Assembly: GCF_003853415.1 (NCBI RefSeq)
Contig: NZ_QTPP01000032.1
Coordinates: 1-64,000 of the forward strand
Reading direction: 5' to 3'
DNA length: 64,000 nt
Origin: Burkholderia sp. Bp9142
GTDB lineage: Bacteria > Pseudomonadota > Gammaproteobacteria > Burkholderiales > Burkholderiaceae
Numbering within the stretch: position 1 is the first letter of the stretch; each line of letters opens with the position of its first letter. The position numbers and the translations under genes were made by a program. This document shows positions 16,777 to 25,540 of the stretch, one piece after another. The notes beneath the pieces are model-generated. The model worked only from the letters and a program-made list of their open reading frames with translations, did not search any database and had not been told where the DNA came from.

Positions 16777-19338
16777 ATGAACGTGACCGAACTGGCACAG
16801 GCGATCCGCGGTGGCCTGATTCAGCAGGACCGCCTGCTGAAGACGGACATCCCGTCGCTACCGAACAATGCACTCGTGCCGCGCCGCGCCGTGACCCGTT
16901 CCGAGCTCGGCCGCGATTTCAGCGTTGCACTCGATCTGGTGTCCACCGCGAGCGACGTCGAGCTCAAGACGCTGATCGCGCAGCCGATCACGCTGTGGAT
17001 CCAGCAGGCGGACAAGTCGTATCTGCCGATCAACGGCTATATCCACACGGCGCGGCGGCTCGGCGCTGACGGCAGCCTGTCGAGTTACCAGCTGCGCTTC
17101 GCGTCGTGGATGCACTTCCTCAAGTTCCGCAGCGACATGCGGTACTGGCAGGACAAGCCGGTCGACGAGATTCTCGCCGACGTGTTCGATACGCATCCGC
17201 AGGCCAAGGGCCAATACCAGTTCGCGCTGTCGCAGCCGTTGCCGTCCCGGTCATACTGCCGCCAGAGCGAAACCGACTGGAACTTCGTGCACCGGCTGAT
17301 GGAGGACGAAGGGCTGTTCGGTTTCTGGCGGCACAGCGAGGACGGGAAGGCACATACGCTCGTCATCACCGATGACCTGCATGCGGTCGATGCGCTGTCG
17401 CCGAATGCCGTCACGTTCGACCGCGCGGGCATGGGCACCGAAACGGCCGGTTTCACGCAATGGGCCGCGTCGCGGACGTTGCAGAGCACGCAGCACACGA
17501 CGCGCACGTTCGACTACAAATCGCCGTCGTCGGCGGGCAGCCCGAACGGCACGACGTTGCCGACGAAGGCCGGCCAGGGCGATCTGCCCAACCAGGCGGA
17601 AATCTACGAATACACCGGCGCGTACACGTATCCGGGGCAGGACCGCGGCGAACACCTGTCGAAGATTCGCCTCGAGGAGTGGGAGTCGCGTGCGAAGCGC
17701 TTCTTCGGCGCGGGTGGCGCGCGCGCGATCGATGCCGGCCGGCGTTTCACGCTGACCGGCCATCCCGAGCACGACCGCGATTCGGCGGGCGATCGCGAGT
17801 TCGCGGCCATTGGCGTCACGCGGTTCATTGAGAACAATCTGCCGATCTCGGACCACGAAGCGAACTTCCCGCATAGCCTGCAGGATCAGCTGGCACGCGT
17901 GAAGGCCGGTCACGGGGAAGCGGCTGCGTTCGAGGTCGGGCATGACGACGGCTCCGCCGGGTTTTATCTCGTCGAGGTCGAGGCGCAGCGGGCAAGCGTG
18001 CCGTACCGCAGCCCGTTCGAGCACCGCAAGCCCGCGATGCAGCTCGAGACCGCCGTCGTCGTCGGGCCGAAGGGCGAGGAGGTCTATACCGACGAACTGA
18101 ACCGGATCAAGGTCATGTTCGTCTGGGACCGGCAGAGCGAAGGCCGCGAGAATGCGTCGTGCTGGATGCGCGTCGTGCAGTCGGATACCGGCGCGGGTTA
18201 TGGCGGCGTGCATATTCCGCGGGTTGGTGAGGAAGTGCTGATCGGCTACATCGGCGGCGATTGCGACCGGCCGATCGTCATGCATCGCGTCTACAACGGT
18301 GCCGCCAAGCCGCAATGGCATAGCGACGGGATCCTGTCGGGCTTCCGGTCGAAGGAATATGCGGGATCGGCGCACAACGAGATGGTGCTCGACGACGCGA
18401 CCGGGCAGAACCGCGCGCGCCTATTCAGCAGCAGCGCGAATTCGCTGCTGCATCTCGGCTACCTGATCGAGCAGAACGGCAACACGCGCGGCGCGTATCT
18501 CGGGTCCGGATTCGATCTGCGCACGGACGCGTATGGCGCGATGCGTGCCGGGCAGGGCTTGTATGTGACGACGCATCCGAAGCAGGCGAACAGCCAGCCG
18601 CTCGACGTGAGCGAAGCGAAGCAGCAACTCGTCAATGCGAAGGGGCTGATCGAGTCGATGTCGCAGGTCAGCGAGACGCATCAGGCGGAGAGTCTCGGCA
18701 GCGGTCACGATGCGCTGAAGCAATTCACCGATGCGACGCAGAACGGCGTGCCGGGCGCGACGGCGGGCGGCGGCAGGACAGCCGGCGGCGGGACGGGCAA
18801 TGCGAATGCGTTCAAGGAGCCGGTGATGCTGTTCGCGAGTCCGGCGGGGATCGGGGTGGCGTCGCAGCAGTCGGTGCATCTGGCCAGCGACCGGCAGACC
18901 AATATCGTCAGCGGGGAAAGCACGTTCATCACCAGCGGGAAGTCGCTGATCGCCGGCATCCGGGATCGCATCAGCCTGTTTGCGCAGAACGCCGGGATGA
19001 AACTGTTCGCCGCGAAGGGCAACGTCGAGCTCCAGGCGCATGCGGACAACATCGAACTCACCGCGCAGAAGAGCGTGAAGATGGTGGCGGCGACCGACGC
19101 CGTCGACGTGGCCGCGAAGCAGGAAATCCTGCTCACGTCGGGTGGTGCCTATATCCGGATCAAGGGCGGCAACGTCGAGATTCACGCGCCGGGGAAGATC
19201 GATTTCAAGGGTGCTCAGCACCAGTTCAGCGGTCCGACGAGCATGCAGTATCCGCTGCCTGCGTTGCCGGGCGGTACGTGCAAGCAATGCGTGCTGAATG
19301 CGCACAGCGGTCGTGAATCGATGGTCGAGGCGGATTGA
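16777..19338 (+). CDS. vgrG: T6SS spike protein VgrG (TssI)
   Basis: An 853-residue spike protein. Start at ATG 16777. The gp27-like part includes ESDWNFVHRLMEDEGLFGFW-type sequence (here SETDWNFVHRLMEDEGLFGF), followed by the gp5-like OB-fold (VMFVWDRQSEGRENASCWMR), then the beta-prism and a DUF2345 domain with the repeated 'ITSGKSLIAGIRDRISLFAQ' style. The last 35 residues carry a CKQC pair and no catalytic domain, so cargo is probably carried non-covalently. Its TGA overlaps the ATG of the DUF4123 gene. Confidence 0.95.
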   Translation: MNVTELAQAIRGGLIQQDRLLKTDIPSLPNNALVPRRAVTRSELGRDFSVALDLVSTASDVELKTLIAQPITLWIQQADKSYLPINGYIHTARRLGADGSLSSYQLRFASWMHFLKFRSDMRYWQDKPVDEILADVFDTHPQAKGQYQFALSQPLPSRSYCRQSETDWNFVHRLMEDEGLFGFWRHSEDGKAHTLVITDDLHAVDALSPNAVTFDRAGMGTETAGFTQWAASRTLQSTQHTTRTFDYKSPSSAGSPNGTTLPTKAGQGDLPNQAEIYEYTGAYTYPGQDRGEHLSKIRLEEWESRAKRFFGAGGARAIDAGRRFTLTGHPEHDRDSAGDREFAAIGVTRFIENNLPISDHEANFPHSLQDQLARVKAGHGEAAAFEVGHDDGSAGFYLVEVEAQRASVPYRSPFEHRKPAMQLETAVVVGPKGEEVYTDELNRIKVMFVWDRQSEGRENASCWMRVVQSDTGAGYGGVHIPRVGEEVLIGYIGGDCDRPIVMHRVYNGAAKPQWHSDGILSGFRSKEYAGSAHNEMVLDDATGQNRARLFSSSANSLLHLGYLIEQNGNTRGAYLGSGFDLRTDAYGAMRAGQGLYVTTHPKQANSQPLDVSEAKQQLVNAKGLIESMSQVSETHQAESLGSGHDALKQFTDATQNGVPGATAGGGRTAGGGTGNANAFKEPVMLFASPAGIGVASQQSVHLASDRQTNIVSGESTFITSGKSLIAGIRDRISLFAQNAGMKLFAAKGNVELQAHADNIELTAQKSVKMVAATDAVDVAAKQEILLTSGGAYIRIKGGNVEIHAPGKIDFKGAQHQFSGPTSMQYPLPALPGGTCKQCVLNAHSGRESMVEAD

Positions 19339-20360
19339 TGGACGAAGTCAACGATACGGATGACACCGTCCAGATGGCCGCGGATCTGCCGAATCCTCGC
19401 GAGCCTGAATGGCCGGCATTCGTGGAAACGCTGAAGGCGTCGCTGGAGCGCGAGGCCGACGACGGCCGCGCGCTGCGGCTTTACGTGCTTGTCGACACGC
19501 GCGGCTATCAGGAGCTGGACACGCAGCTCGCAGCCGTGCGCGGACTGCGCCACGCGTCGCTTTGGACCGACACCGGGCTGGATGCCTATACGGATATCGC
19601 GCCATACCTGATTGCATTCGACCGTCAGGCGCTCGACGACGAGGATGCCGAGCAGCATCGTGTGCTGCGCCAGTTGTGGCTGGATGCGGTCGATCTGCAT
19701 GCTGTGACGTGGTTATGCTCGGCGTGGTCGTTCGACGCGCTCGATGCGCATTTGCGCCAGTACGTGAAGTACACGCTGCCGAACGGTCGCGCGTACTACC
19801 TGTTTTTCTTCGACAACCACGTATTCGGGCGGCTTCGACAGGTGTGGAGCGACACGCAGGCGCAGCAGTTCGTCGCGCCGTTCGGCGAGATCCGGTATCG
19901 CGACCGGCGGCTTGACGAGGTCGTGTGGCGCAATGACACGCCGGTGATCGAAGGCGCGATGCCGACGGGTGATGCGCCGGGCCTCAGCGAGCGACAGCAT
20001 GCGCAACTGATCGAGCTCGGGTATCCGGACAAGCTCGTGCTGAAGTTTCGCGAGACGATGGGGGCGATGGTTGATCACCTGTCCGATGCGGAACTGCATG
20101 ACCAGGTCGTCGAGCAACTCGATCGTGCTGCGGCGCACGGGATTACCGATGAAGCGGAATTGCAGCGCTACGTGATGACGGGCTTGCTGGTCTCGCCGCG
20201 ATTCGACGAGCATCCGGCCGTGCAGGCGTGTCTTGGAGCCGTGGCTCACGGCCAGACGACGCTCAATGATGCGCTGGCGACGATCGACGATTCGGCGTGG
20301 GATGCGATTCGCGATGCGCATGAGCGGGAATCGCTGGAGGCGCTTCGTGGCGTGGCGTAG
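19338..20360 (+). CDS. DUF4123 effector chaperone/adaptor (Tap/Tec type)
   Basis: A 340-residue protein with the DUF4123 layout: an N-terminal alpha/beta domain (LRLYVLVDTRGYQELDTQL; TDIAPYLIAFDRQ; HAVTWLCSAWSFDALDAHLR) and a helical C-terminal half. DUF4123 proteins load a specific effector onto the cognate VgrG. Its ATG overlaps the vgrG stop (TGATG), and its own end overlaps the first DUF3304 gene, so all are coupled. The likely client is the DUF2235 protein at 22,135 or the lost effectors of this block. Confidence 0.9.
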   Translation: MDEVNDTDDTVQMAADLPNPREPEWPAFVETLKASLEREADDGRALRLYVLVDTRGYQELDTQLAAVRGLRHASLWTDTGLDAYTDIAPYLIAFDRQALDDEDAEQHRVLRQLWLDAVDLHAVTWLCSAWSFDALDAHLRQYVKYTLPNGRAYYLFFFDNHVFGRLRQVWSDTQAQQFVAPFGEIRYRDRRLDEVVWRNDTPVIEGAMPTGDAPGLSERQHAQLIELGYPDKLVLKFRETMGAMVDHLSDAELHDQVVEQLDRAAAHGITDEAELQRYVMTGLLVSPRFDEHPAVQACLGAVAHGQTTLNDALATIDDSAWDAIRDAHERESLEALRGVA

Positions 20361-21177
20361 GTCCGTACTGGGAATGTTCCTGCTTGCGACCGCTTTGAGC
20401 GCGTGCGGGAAATCGGAACCGGTGTATAGCGGGATTTCGGTAATGGGCCGGAATTATCTGCCGTACAACATGAGCGGTTTCACCGTGACCGACGCGTTTG
20501 GAAACAAGGCAAGCGGAGGCGGGGACGACCCGCCGGGCGCGGGTGGTGGGAGCGTGACGTGCTGCTACCGACTCAAGGGCTCCGAGTTCACGGTCCAATG
20601 GAAGTATTACGACGCAGACCGATGGAGGATGGACGATGCGCACGAGCTGCAAGTCGAGAAAAAAGTTGTGATGCCGCCGTCACCCCTTCCCGAGAAGGTT
20701 GGCAGCCGTATTCTCGAAGTTCATTTCTATCCGGATCGTCACGTCGAACTTCAGTTTCCTGGTGAACTTCTCGACAGTTCGCGTATTCCGATCGTCGACG
20801 TTTCCCGATGGATGGCGACTCGCTACCAGGCGCAACTGGACAGGAAGTTTGCAGATACGGACGGGCAGTCGCATCGACGCATCGCGCGTGCAGTGGCCGC
20901 TGCGTGGCTGAAATACCGACTGACCGATCGGCGTGATCTCGAGCAATACGCGTACTTCGACCTGCTTGTGAACAGCCGATTCGATTCGCACCCGACGGTT
21001 CAGCGCATCTTGCAGACTGCTGCCGGGCAACCTGGTACGTTCGCGAAGTCGATGCACGCCCTGCCGAAGAACGTGTTGTCCGCGTTGGCGAGCGGCAGCT
21101 TCGAACCCGTGGCTGTCCCGGCAGTTCCCGACGGCCTGCTACCGTCACCACGTGTGGACGAGGCGCGGCATGGTTGA
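20347..21177 (+). CDS. DUF3304 lipoprotein, copy 1 (candidate T6SS immunity protein)
   Basis: A 276-residue lipoprotein. GTG 20347 is chosen because GGAGG lies six bases upstream and the following VAWRRSVLGMFLLATALSAC is a complete lipoprotein signal. It overlaps the DUF4123 gene. The mature part shows the DUF3304 pattern YLPYNMSGFTVTDAFGNKA, a glycine-rich loop before CCYRLKG, and EVHFYPDRHVELQFPG. In other T6SS loci DUF3304 lipoproteins sit beside Tle-type lipases, so periplasmic immunity is the likely role. No effector gene follows this copy, only a 30-codon orphan frame. Confidence 0.85.
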   Translation: MAWRRSVLGMFLLATALSACGKSEPVYSGISVMGRNYLPYNMSGFTVTDAFGNKASGGGDDPPGAGGGSVTCCYRLKGSEFTVQWKYYDADRWRMDDAHELQVEKKVVMPPSPLPEKVGSRILEVHFYPDRHVELQFPGELLDSSRIPIVDVSRWMATRYQAQLDRKFADTDGQSHRRIARAVAAAWLKYRLTDRRDLEQYAYFDLLVNSRFDSHPTVQRILQTAAGQPGTFAKSMHALPKNVLSALASGSFEPVAVPAVPDGLLPSPRVDEARHG

Positions 21178-21262
21178 TTGCGCGGAGAGCGGTTCGGGGA
21201 ACAACAGAAGGGCGCCTTGCGCGACGGGCGGAATGATACCGATGCACTGGATACGCCGGTAA
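21170..21262 (+). pseudogene. Possible effector-start ghost after DUF3304 copy 1
   Basis: An ATG overlaps the stop of copy 1 in the arrangement ATGGTTGA, the same coupling seen for the intact effector at 22,135 (ATGGCTGA). It opens a 30-codon frame with no family resemblance. It may mark where an effector was lost, or be chance because the DUF3304 C-terminus (HG-stop) creates ATG by itself. Confidence 0.25.
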
Positions 21263-21296
21263 CGCATGCTGGACAATATTCGGAAGGAAAATATCA

Positions 21297-22142
21297 GTGA
21301 ATAGAGCAACGAAATTTTCGAGTCTGGCGAGTCGTGTTCTGACGGGGTGTCTGCTCGTGACGACCATGGCGGCGTGCGGTAAAGCGGAGCCGACATATAG
21401 CGGTGTTTCCGTTATCGCTCACAACTATCTACCGTACAACCTGGACGGATTTACGATCACCGATGCCCATGGAAACAAGGCAGGCGGAGGGAATAGTTTG
21501 CCGGGGGGCGGAGGCGGGGTGACGTGTTGCTACAAACTCCAAGGAACCGAGTTCACGGTCAAATGGAATTATGTCGACGTCGACCAGTGGCACAAAGGCA
21601 ACGAGGAAACGCTTCACGCCGAGGCAAAGGCTACGTTGTCTCCGTCGCAGGTTCCAGAGAAGGTAGGTGATCGAATTCTCGAGGTTCATTTCTATCCGGA
21701 TCGCCACGTCGAGCTTCAGTTTCCTGGCGCGCTGATGGATGAATCGCGCGTTCCGATGATCGATGTGTCGCGCTGGATGGCGAGCCGGTATCAGGCGCAA
21801 TTGAGCAAGCGGTACGACGAGCGTGAAGACCAACAGTTTCGTCGTGTTGCGCGAGTTGTCGCAATGGCATGGCTGAAATACCGCCTCACCGATCTCGACG
21901 ATTTGAAGCAGTACGCCTACTACGATCTGCTCGTGAATAATCGCTTTGACTCGCATCCGGAGATCCAGCGCATGTTGCAAGCGGATGCCAGCAAGCCGGG
22001 CGCTTTTGCGAAGTCCATGCAATCGTTGCCGAAAAATATCCTGGCCGAATTGACGAGTGGCAAGTTCGAACCGGTTGCAGTGCCGTCCATACCTGACGGA
22101 CTGGTTCCGCCGCCGCGCGTAGAGGAGAAAAAGCATGGCTGA
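21297..22142 (+). CDS. DUF3304 lipoprotein, copy 2 (candidate immunity protein of the DUF2235 effector)
   Basis: A 281-residue lipoprotein closely related to copy 1 over its whole length (for example DVSRWMASRYQAQL versus DVSRWMATRYQAQL). Start is GTG 21297 with GGAAGG 9 bp upstream. The signal peptide ends in a lipobox (TMAAC), so it is anchored in the envelope with a periplasmic domain. Its stop overlaps the ATG of the DUF2235 gene by 8 bp, making it the best candidate for the cognate immunity protein. GC content is visibly lower here than in the core T6SS genes. Confidence 0.88.
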   Translation: MNRATKFSSLASRVLTGCLLVTTMAACGKAEPTYSGVSVIAHNYLPYNLDGFTITDAHGNKAGGGNSLPGGGGGVTCCYKLQGTEFTVKWNYVDVDQWHKGNEETLHAEAKATLSPSQVPEKVGDRILEVHFYPDRHVELQFPGALMDESRVPMIDVSRWMASRYQAQLSKRYDEREDQQFRRVARVVAMAWLKYRLTDLDDLKQYAYYDLLVNNRFDSHPEIQRMLQADASKPGAFAKSMQSLPKNILAELTSGKFEPVAVPSIPDGLVPPPRVEEKKHG

Positions 22143-24426
22143 AAGAGTCAAACTCGATCCGGATGATGCAACACCGACATCCGTCTACGCACAAATCGCC
22201 AACCAGAACGCGACGATGTACCCGAAGGGCGATTGCATGCCGTGCGGGGCGACGATTCGGATGGGCTTTTTCTTCGATGCATTCGGACGCCATCGCGATA
22301 TCGACGATCAATCGAGTTCGCAGTACTCCAATATCGCCCGGCTTTGGGAGGCGCATCGCGACCTCAAGGATCCGAGGCGGCCCGCGAATCAGTTCTGGTT
22401 CCGCTTCTATTATTCGGGATTGGGCACGCCGCTTAACGAGTCAGCCAAGGCCAATGAATGGATCAATGCAGGCGTAGCCGCAGGCAAGATGGCGGGCAAG
22501 AAGGCATTAAGCGGAGCGGAGTCGGTCGCCAAGTCGTTCACTCGCGTCAATAAGCCGATCAAACAGGCGAGCGTGAAACAGCGTGTCGACGACGTCAAGA
22601 AGCAACTCCTCGACGGGTTTCTCGAGGGAGATTTTTCGCTTCGACCGATTGATAAGGCATTCCAGGATCTTCGGAAGGATATCGAGCACATCCCCGCTCA
22701 GGCGCGGCGTGTGATGAACGTGTTGAATGCATCGCAGGAGCGTTACTGGGAACGAACCAAGGCGACCGGAACGCTGCTGTGGCGCAACGCGAAGAACGAC
22801 TTCAAGAACAACGTCAAAGGCGCGCCGATGAAGGCGGGCTGGGCGGTTGCGCGAAGTCTTTTTGTCGGCATAGCGATGGAGAACGTGCCGATCGTGCGTG
22901 ACAATTCCGTCATGGCCAAGGCGTTTGGAACGGGTGTCGATACCCGGTTGATCGCAGCGAAGGACCAGTTCAAAGCTGCGTACGAGGCCGTGAAGAAACA
23001 GATGCCGAAAGTTCGGGCCATCGAGGTATCGGTGTTTGGTGCGGACCGGGGGTGCGTGCTTGCACGCGCGTTCATCAACGATCTGGCGGAGAAATACAAG
23101 CGTAGGGACGACACGGATCTCGCTATTGAAGGCGTGTCGATCCAGATCAAGTTCGTCGGATTGCTCGATGCCGTTTCGTCCGTCATGTCGGAGGAAGCCG
23201 GAGAGCTGATCGGAATGGTGCCTTATCTGGGTATGCTGAAGACCAGCTTCAAGGATCGTCCTCTCGCGATACCGGCCAGCGTGCAGCGTTGCGTCCATTT
23301 CGCCGCAGCACATGAGATGCGTTTCTATCAGCGTCTCGACAGTCTCGAGAAAACCCGTGGCGAACAGTTTCTCTATCCGGGCACGAGCTGTGATGTCGTT
23401 GGTGGCGCGCCGAGCGGATCCCTGGGGCTCAACGCGGAGCTGATGAGAGTTCCGCTGCAAGACATGCTGCTGGAGGCGATCAAGGCGGGTGCCGTCATGG
23501 ACACCATGGAGGATCTGTACCTGTATAACGCCCCAGTGTTCAAGCGCTTCAAGCTCTCGGATCCGATCAAGTACGGTGGTAAGGAATTTCGAATCAAAGC
23601 GCTGGTCAACGCCTACCGCACCCTCGTCCCCCGCAAACCCGGCGCCGACTTCATGGAGCATTCGAAAGTCTTCATGCGCTGGATCTCGGCCCGCTACATG
23701 GATCCCGACTTCCGCCGCACGATCTCCGACCCCGTCGCCGACTGGAAGCGCAACATGAGCGACGCCGATCTACAGCGCAAGACGGCGAAGTCGCAACTCG
23801 ACTGGGAGTTGCAGCGACAAGGCATCAACATGAGCATGCTGGCCAGTCGCAGCGCGGAGGATCAGGCGAAGCTGCGGGGAATGAAGGCGGCAAGCGACGC
23901 GGCGCAAAAGCGCTATGAGAAGCTGATCGCGGAAGCACCGAAGGACTATTCGACGGTCTGGGAGCGTCTCGAGAAGGAGGCGGCAACGAAGCTGCGCCGC
24001 GCGCCGTACCAGGAGGGCTTGAAGCAATCCGCCGAGCGCATCCGCAACATGCCGGATTCGTGGGATTCCAATAACAAGGCCAGTGCGGACGCGGTCGAGG
24101 CGGCCATGCTGCCTGAAGCCGAGATGGAGCTCGTGTCGGCCTGGAAGGAAGGCATCGAGGGCAAGCATCCGCTTCCGCCGGAGGTCATGGCGCTATTCGA
24201 CATGCTGGTCCACGATACCTTGTTGACGAGCTGGCAGGACCACGTGCTCGCACCGTCGCTGTACTTCCGTACGCGGGACAAGGACGAATTCGGTTCGACC
24301 AATTTCAACAAGGAAGCGGCACGGCGCAAGAAGGACGACCGCGTCGCCGCACGCATCGACCAGGCCGCCAAGCAGAGCCAGGAATGGGCGAAAAGCTACA
24401 AGGGAGGCGCGACATCCACGCATTGA
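22135..24426 (+). CDS. DUF2235 (Tle1-like) T6SS effector lacking the catalytic serine
   Basis: A 763-residue protein in the DUF2235 alpha/beta-hydrolase family of T6SS phospholipase effectors. The family's first strand appears as GFFFDAFGRH near residue 44; the nucleophile elbow, normally GFSRG, reads FGADRG with Asp at residue 304 where Ser is expected. Downstream, VGLLDAVSSV matches the acid-containing strand and HFAAAHEMR matches the conserved HxxxxxExR strand. The C-terminal third is long, charged and helical. It sits in a VgrG-DUF4123-DUF3304 context, so export as an effector is likely, but by the known mechanism it would not be an esterase. It may act by another chemistry or be inactive. 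Confidence 0.8.
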   Translation: MAERVKLDPDDATPTSVYAQIANQNATMYPKGDCMPCGATIRMGFFFDAFGRHRDIDDQSSSQYSNIARLWEAHRDLKDPRRPANQFWFRFYYSGLGTPLNESAKANEWINAGVAAGKMAGKKALSGAESVAKSFTRVNKPIKQASVKQRVDDVKKQLLDGFLEGDFSLRPIDKAFQDLRKDIEHIPAQARRVMNVLNASQERYWERTKATGTLLWRNAKNDFKNNVKGAPMKAGWAVARSLFVGIAMENVPIVRDNSVMAKAFGTGVDTRLIAAKDQFKAAYEAVKKQMPKVRAIEVSVFGADRGCVLARAFINDLAEKYKRRDDTDLAIEGVSIQIKFVGLLDAVSSVMSEEAGELIGMVPYLGMLKTSFKDRPLAIPASVQRCVHFAAAHEMRFYQRLDSLEKTRGEQFLYPGTSCDVVGGAPSGSLGLNAELMRVPLQDMLLEAIKAGAVMDTMEDLYLYNAPVFKRFKLSDPIKYGGKEFRIKALVNAYRTLVPRKPGADFMEHSKVFMRWISARYMDPDFRRTISDPVADWKRNMSDADLQRKTAKSQLDWELQRQGINMSMLASRSAEDQAKLRGMKAASDAAQKRYEKLIAEAPKDYSTVWERLEKEAATKLRRAPYQEGLKQSAERIRNMPDSWDSNNKASADAVEAAMLPEAEMELVSAWKEGIEGKHPLPPEVMALFDMLVHDTLLTSWQDHVLAPSLYFRTRDKDEFGSTNFNKEAARRKKDDRVAARIDQAAKQSQEWAKSYKGGATSTH

Positions 24427-24512
24427 AGGAGAGCGTCAGATGAAGGCCGTCAGCCGCGCAGATGCTGTACCGTTTCGCCTTCGTCGCCTCGGCGTAGGCC
24501 GCTTTTTTTGTC

Positions 24513-25349
24513 GTGACGTGCCACCGAATCGCGGCCGCAAGCATGTTGTGCGTGTCGTCGGCCGCGTGCAGCCATCCTGATCCGATCTACACGCACGTCT
24601 CGACGGAAGCGTTGAATTACCTGCCGTACAACCTTGTTCGGTTCACGATCAGCGACCGTTTCGGAAACAAGGCACGCGGTGGTGGTGATCTGGAACCCGG
24701 CGCTGGAGAGGGCAGTATCGCCTGCTGTTACGCGCTGAAAGGGACTGATTTCAAGGTTCGGTGGACGTATTACGACGCAGACGACTGGCGGCCGGGCGAG
24801 CAAGTGAAGAAGCTGCAGGCGGAGGCGGACGTATCGTTGCTGCCCACCAGAGCGCCGGATTCGATCGGATCACGCATTCTCGAAATTCACTTCTACCCTG
24901 ACCACCATATCGAACTGGCATTCCCTGGGCAGATGCTTGGAAGTACGCGATTGCCGATCGTGGATGTGTCGCGCTCTCTGGCAAAACGATATGGAGAGCA
25001 GCTCGGTACGAAATTCGACGACAACGATGCCCAGTTGCATCGTCGAATTTCGCGAGCTGTCGCGGAAGCCTGGCTCAAGTACCGCTTTATCGATCGCAGC
25101 GACCTTGAGCAATACGCGTATTACGCGCTGCTGGTGAATCCCCGATTCGATACCCACCCGGAGGTGCAGCACCTCATTCAGTCGAGCAACGGGAAGCCGG
25201 GTGCATTCGCGAAGGCGATGGCAGCCCTGCCCCCGGCGGTTGCAAAGTCGCTTGTACAGAGCCGATTCCAGGCAGTTGCTGCACCGTCGATTCCGAGAGG
25301 GCTATTGCCGCCGCCACGTGAAGAGAATGGCCATGGCCGGGACCAGTGA
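24513..25349 (+). CDS. DUF3304 lipoprotein, copy 3 (5' end uncertain, possible frameshift)
   Basis: A 278-residue protein from GTG 24513, or 268 from ATG 24543. The lipobox VSSAAC and the DUF3304 body (NYLPYNLVRFTISDRFGNKA, CCYALKG, EIHFYPDHHIELAFPG) are intact, but it is more diverged than copies 1 and 2. GTG 24513 gives a short signal peptide but has no clear ribosome site. The only good site (GGAGAG) precedes ATG 24440, which is in another frame and would need a one-base shift near the seven-T run at 24,503-24,511. A stub of a DUF2235 gene overlaps its 3' end. Confidence 0.75.
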   Translation: MTCHRIAAASMLCVSSAACSHPDPIYTHVSTEALNYLPYNLVRFTISDRFGNKARGGGDLEPGAGEGSIACCYALKGTDFKVRWTYYDADDWRPGEQVKKLQAEADVSLLPTRAPDSIGSRILEIHFYPDHHIELAFPGQMLGSTRLPIVDVSRSLAKRYGEQLGTKFDDNDAQLHRRISRAVAEAWLKYRFIDRSDLEQYAYYALLVNPRFDTHPEVQHLIQSSNGKPGAFAKAMAALPPAVAKSLVQSRFQAVAAPSIPRGLLPPPREENGHGRDQ

Positions 25350-25407
25350 CGGAAACGCCATTCGACTCGGTCCAGACAATGCCACGCCGCAGAGTGTTCG
25401 TCAGTGA
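25333..25407 (+). pseudogene. Remnant of a second DUF2235 effector (first 24 codons only)
   Basis: ATG 25333 begins inside the end of DUF3304 copy 3, as in the intact pair. The peptide ends IRLGPDNATPQSVRQ-stop, which matches the start of the intact effector (VKLDPDDATPTSVYAQ). The match stops after about 15 residues and the following 130 bp have no coding resemblance to the family. The rest of the gene was therefore lost, leaving copy 3 as an orphan. Confidence 0.7.
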
Positions 25408-25540
25408 AGGGTAAGAAGTTACCTAGATACATCGCTGACACATCGAGTCCCGGCTAATACAACTACACACTACGGCGATCAGCCGCCTCACATGGGTGGA
25501 GTCGACCAAGCGTGATCCGAAACCAGTCTGCTCGTATGCG

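Noticed and set aside
25408-25540. Spacer after the effector stub, considered as a continuation of the DUF2235 pseudogene
   Set aside because: Read in all frames it shows no resemblance to the intact effector beyond the stub.
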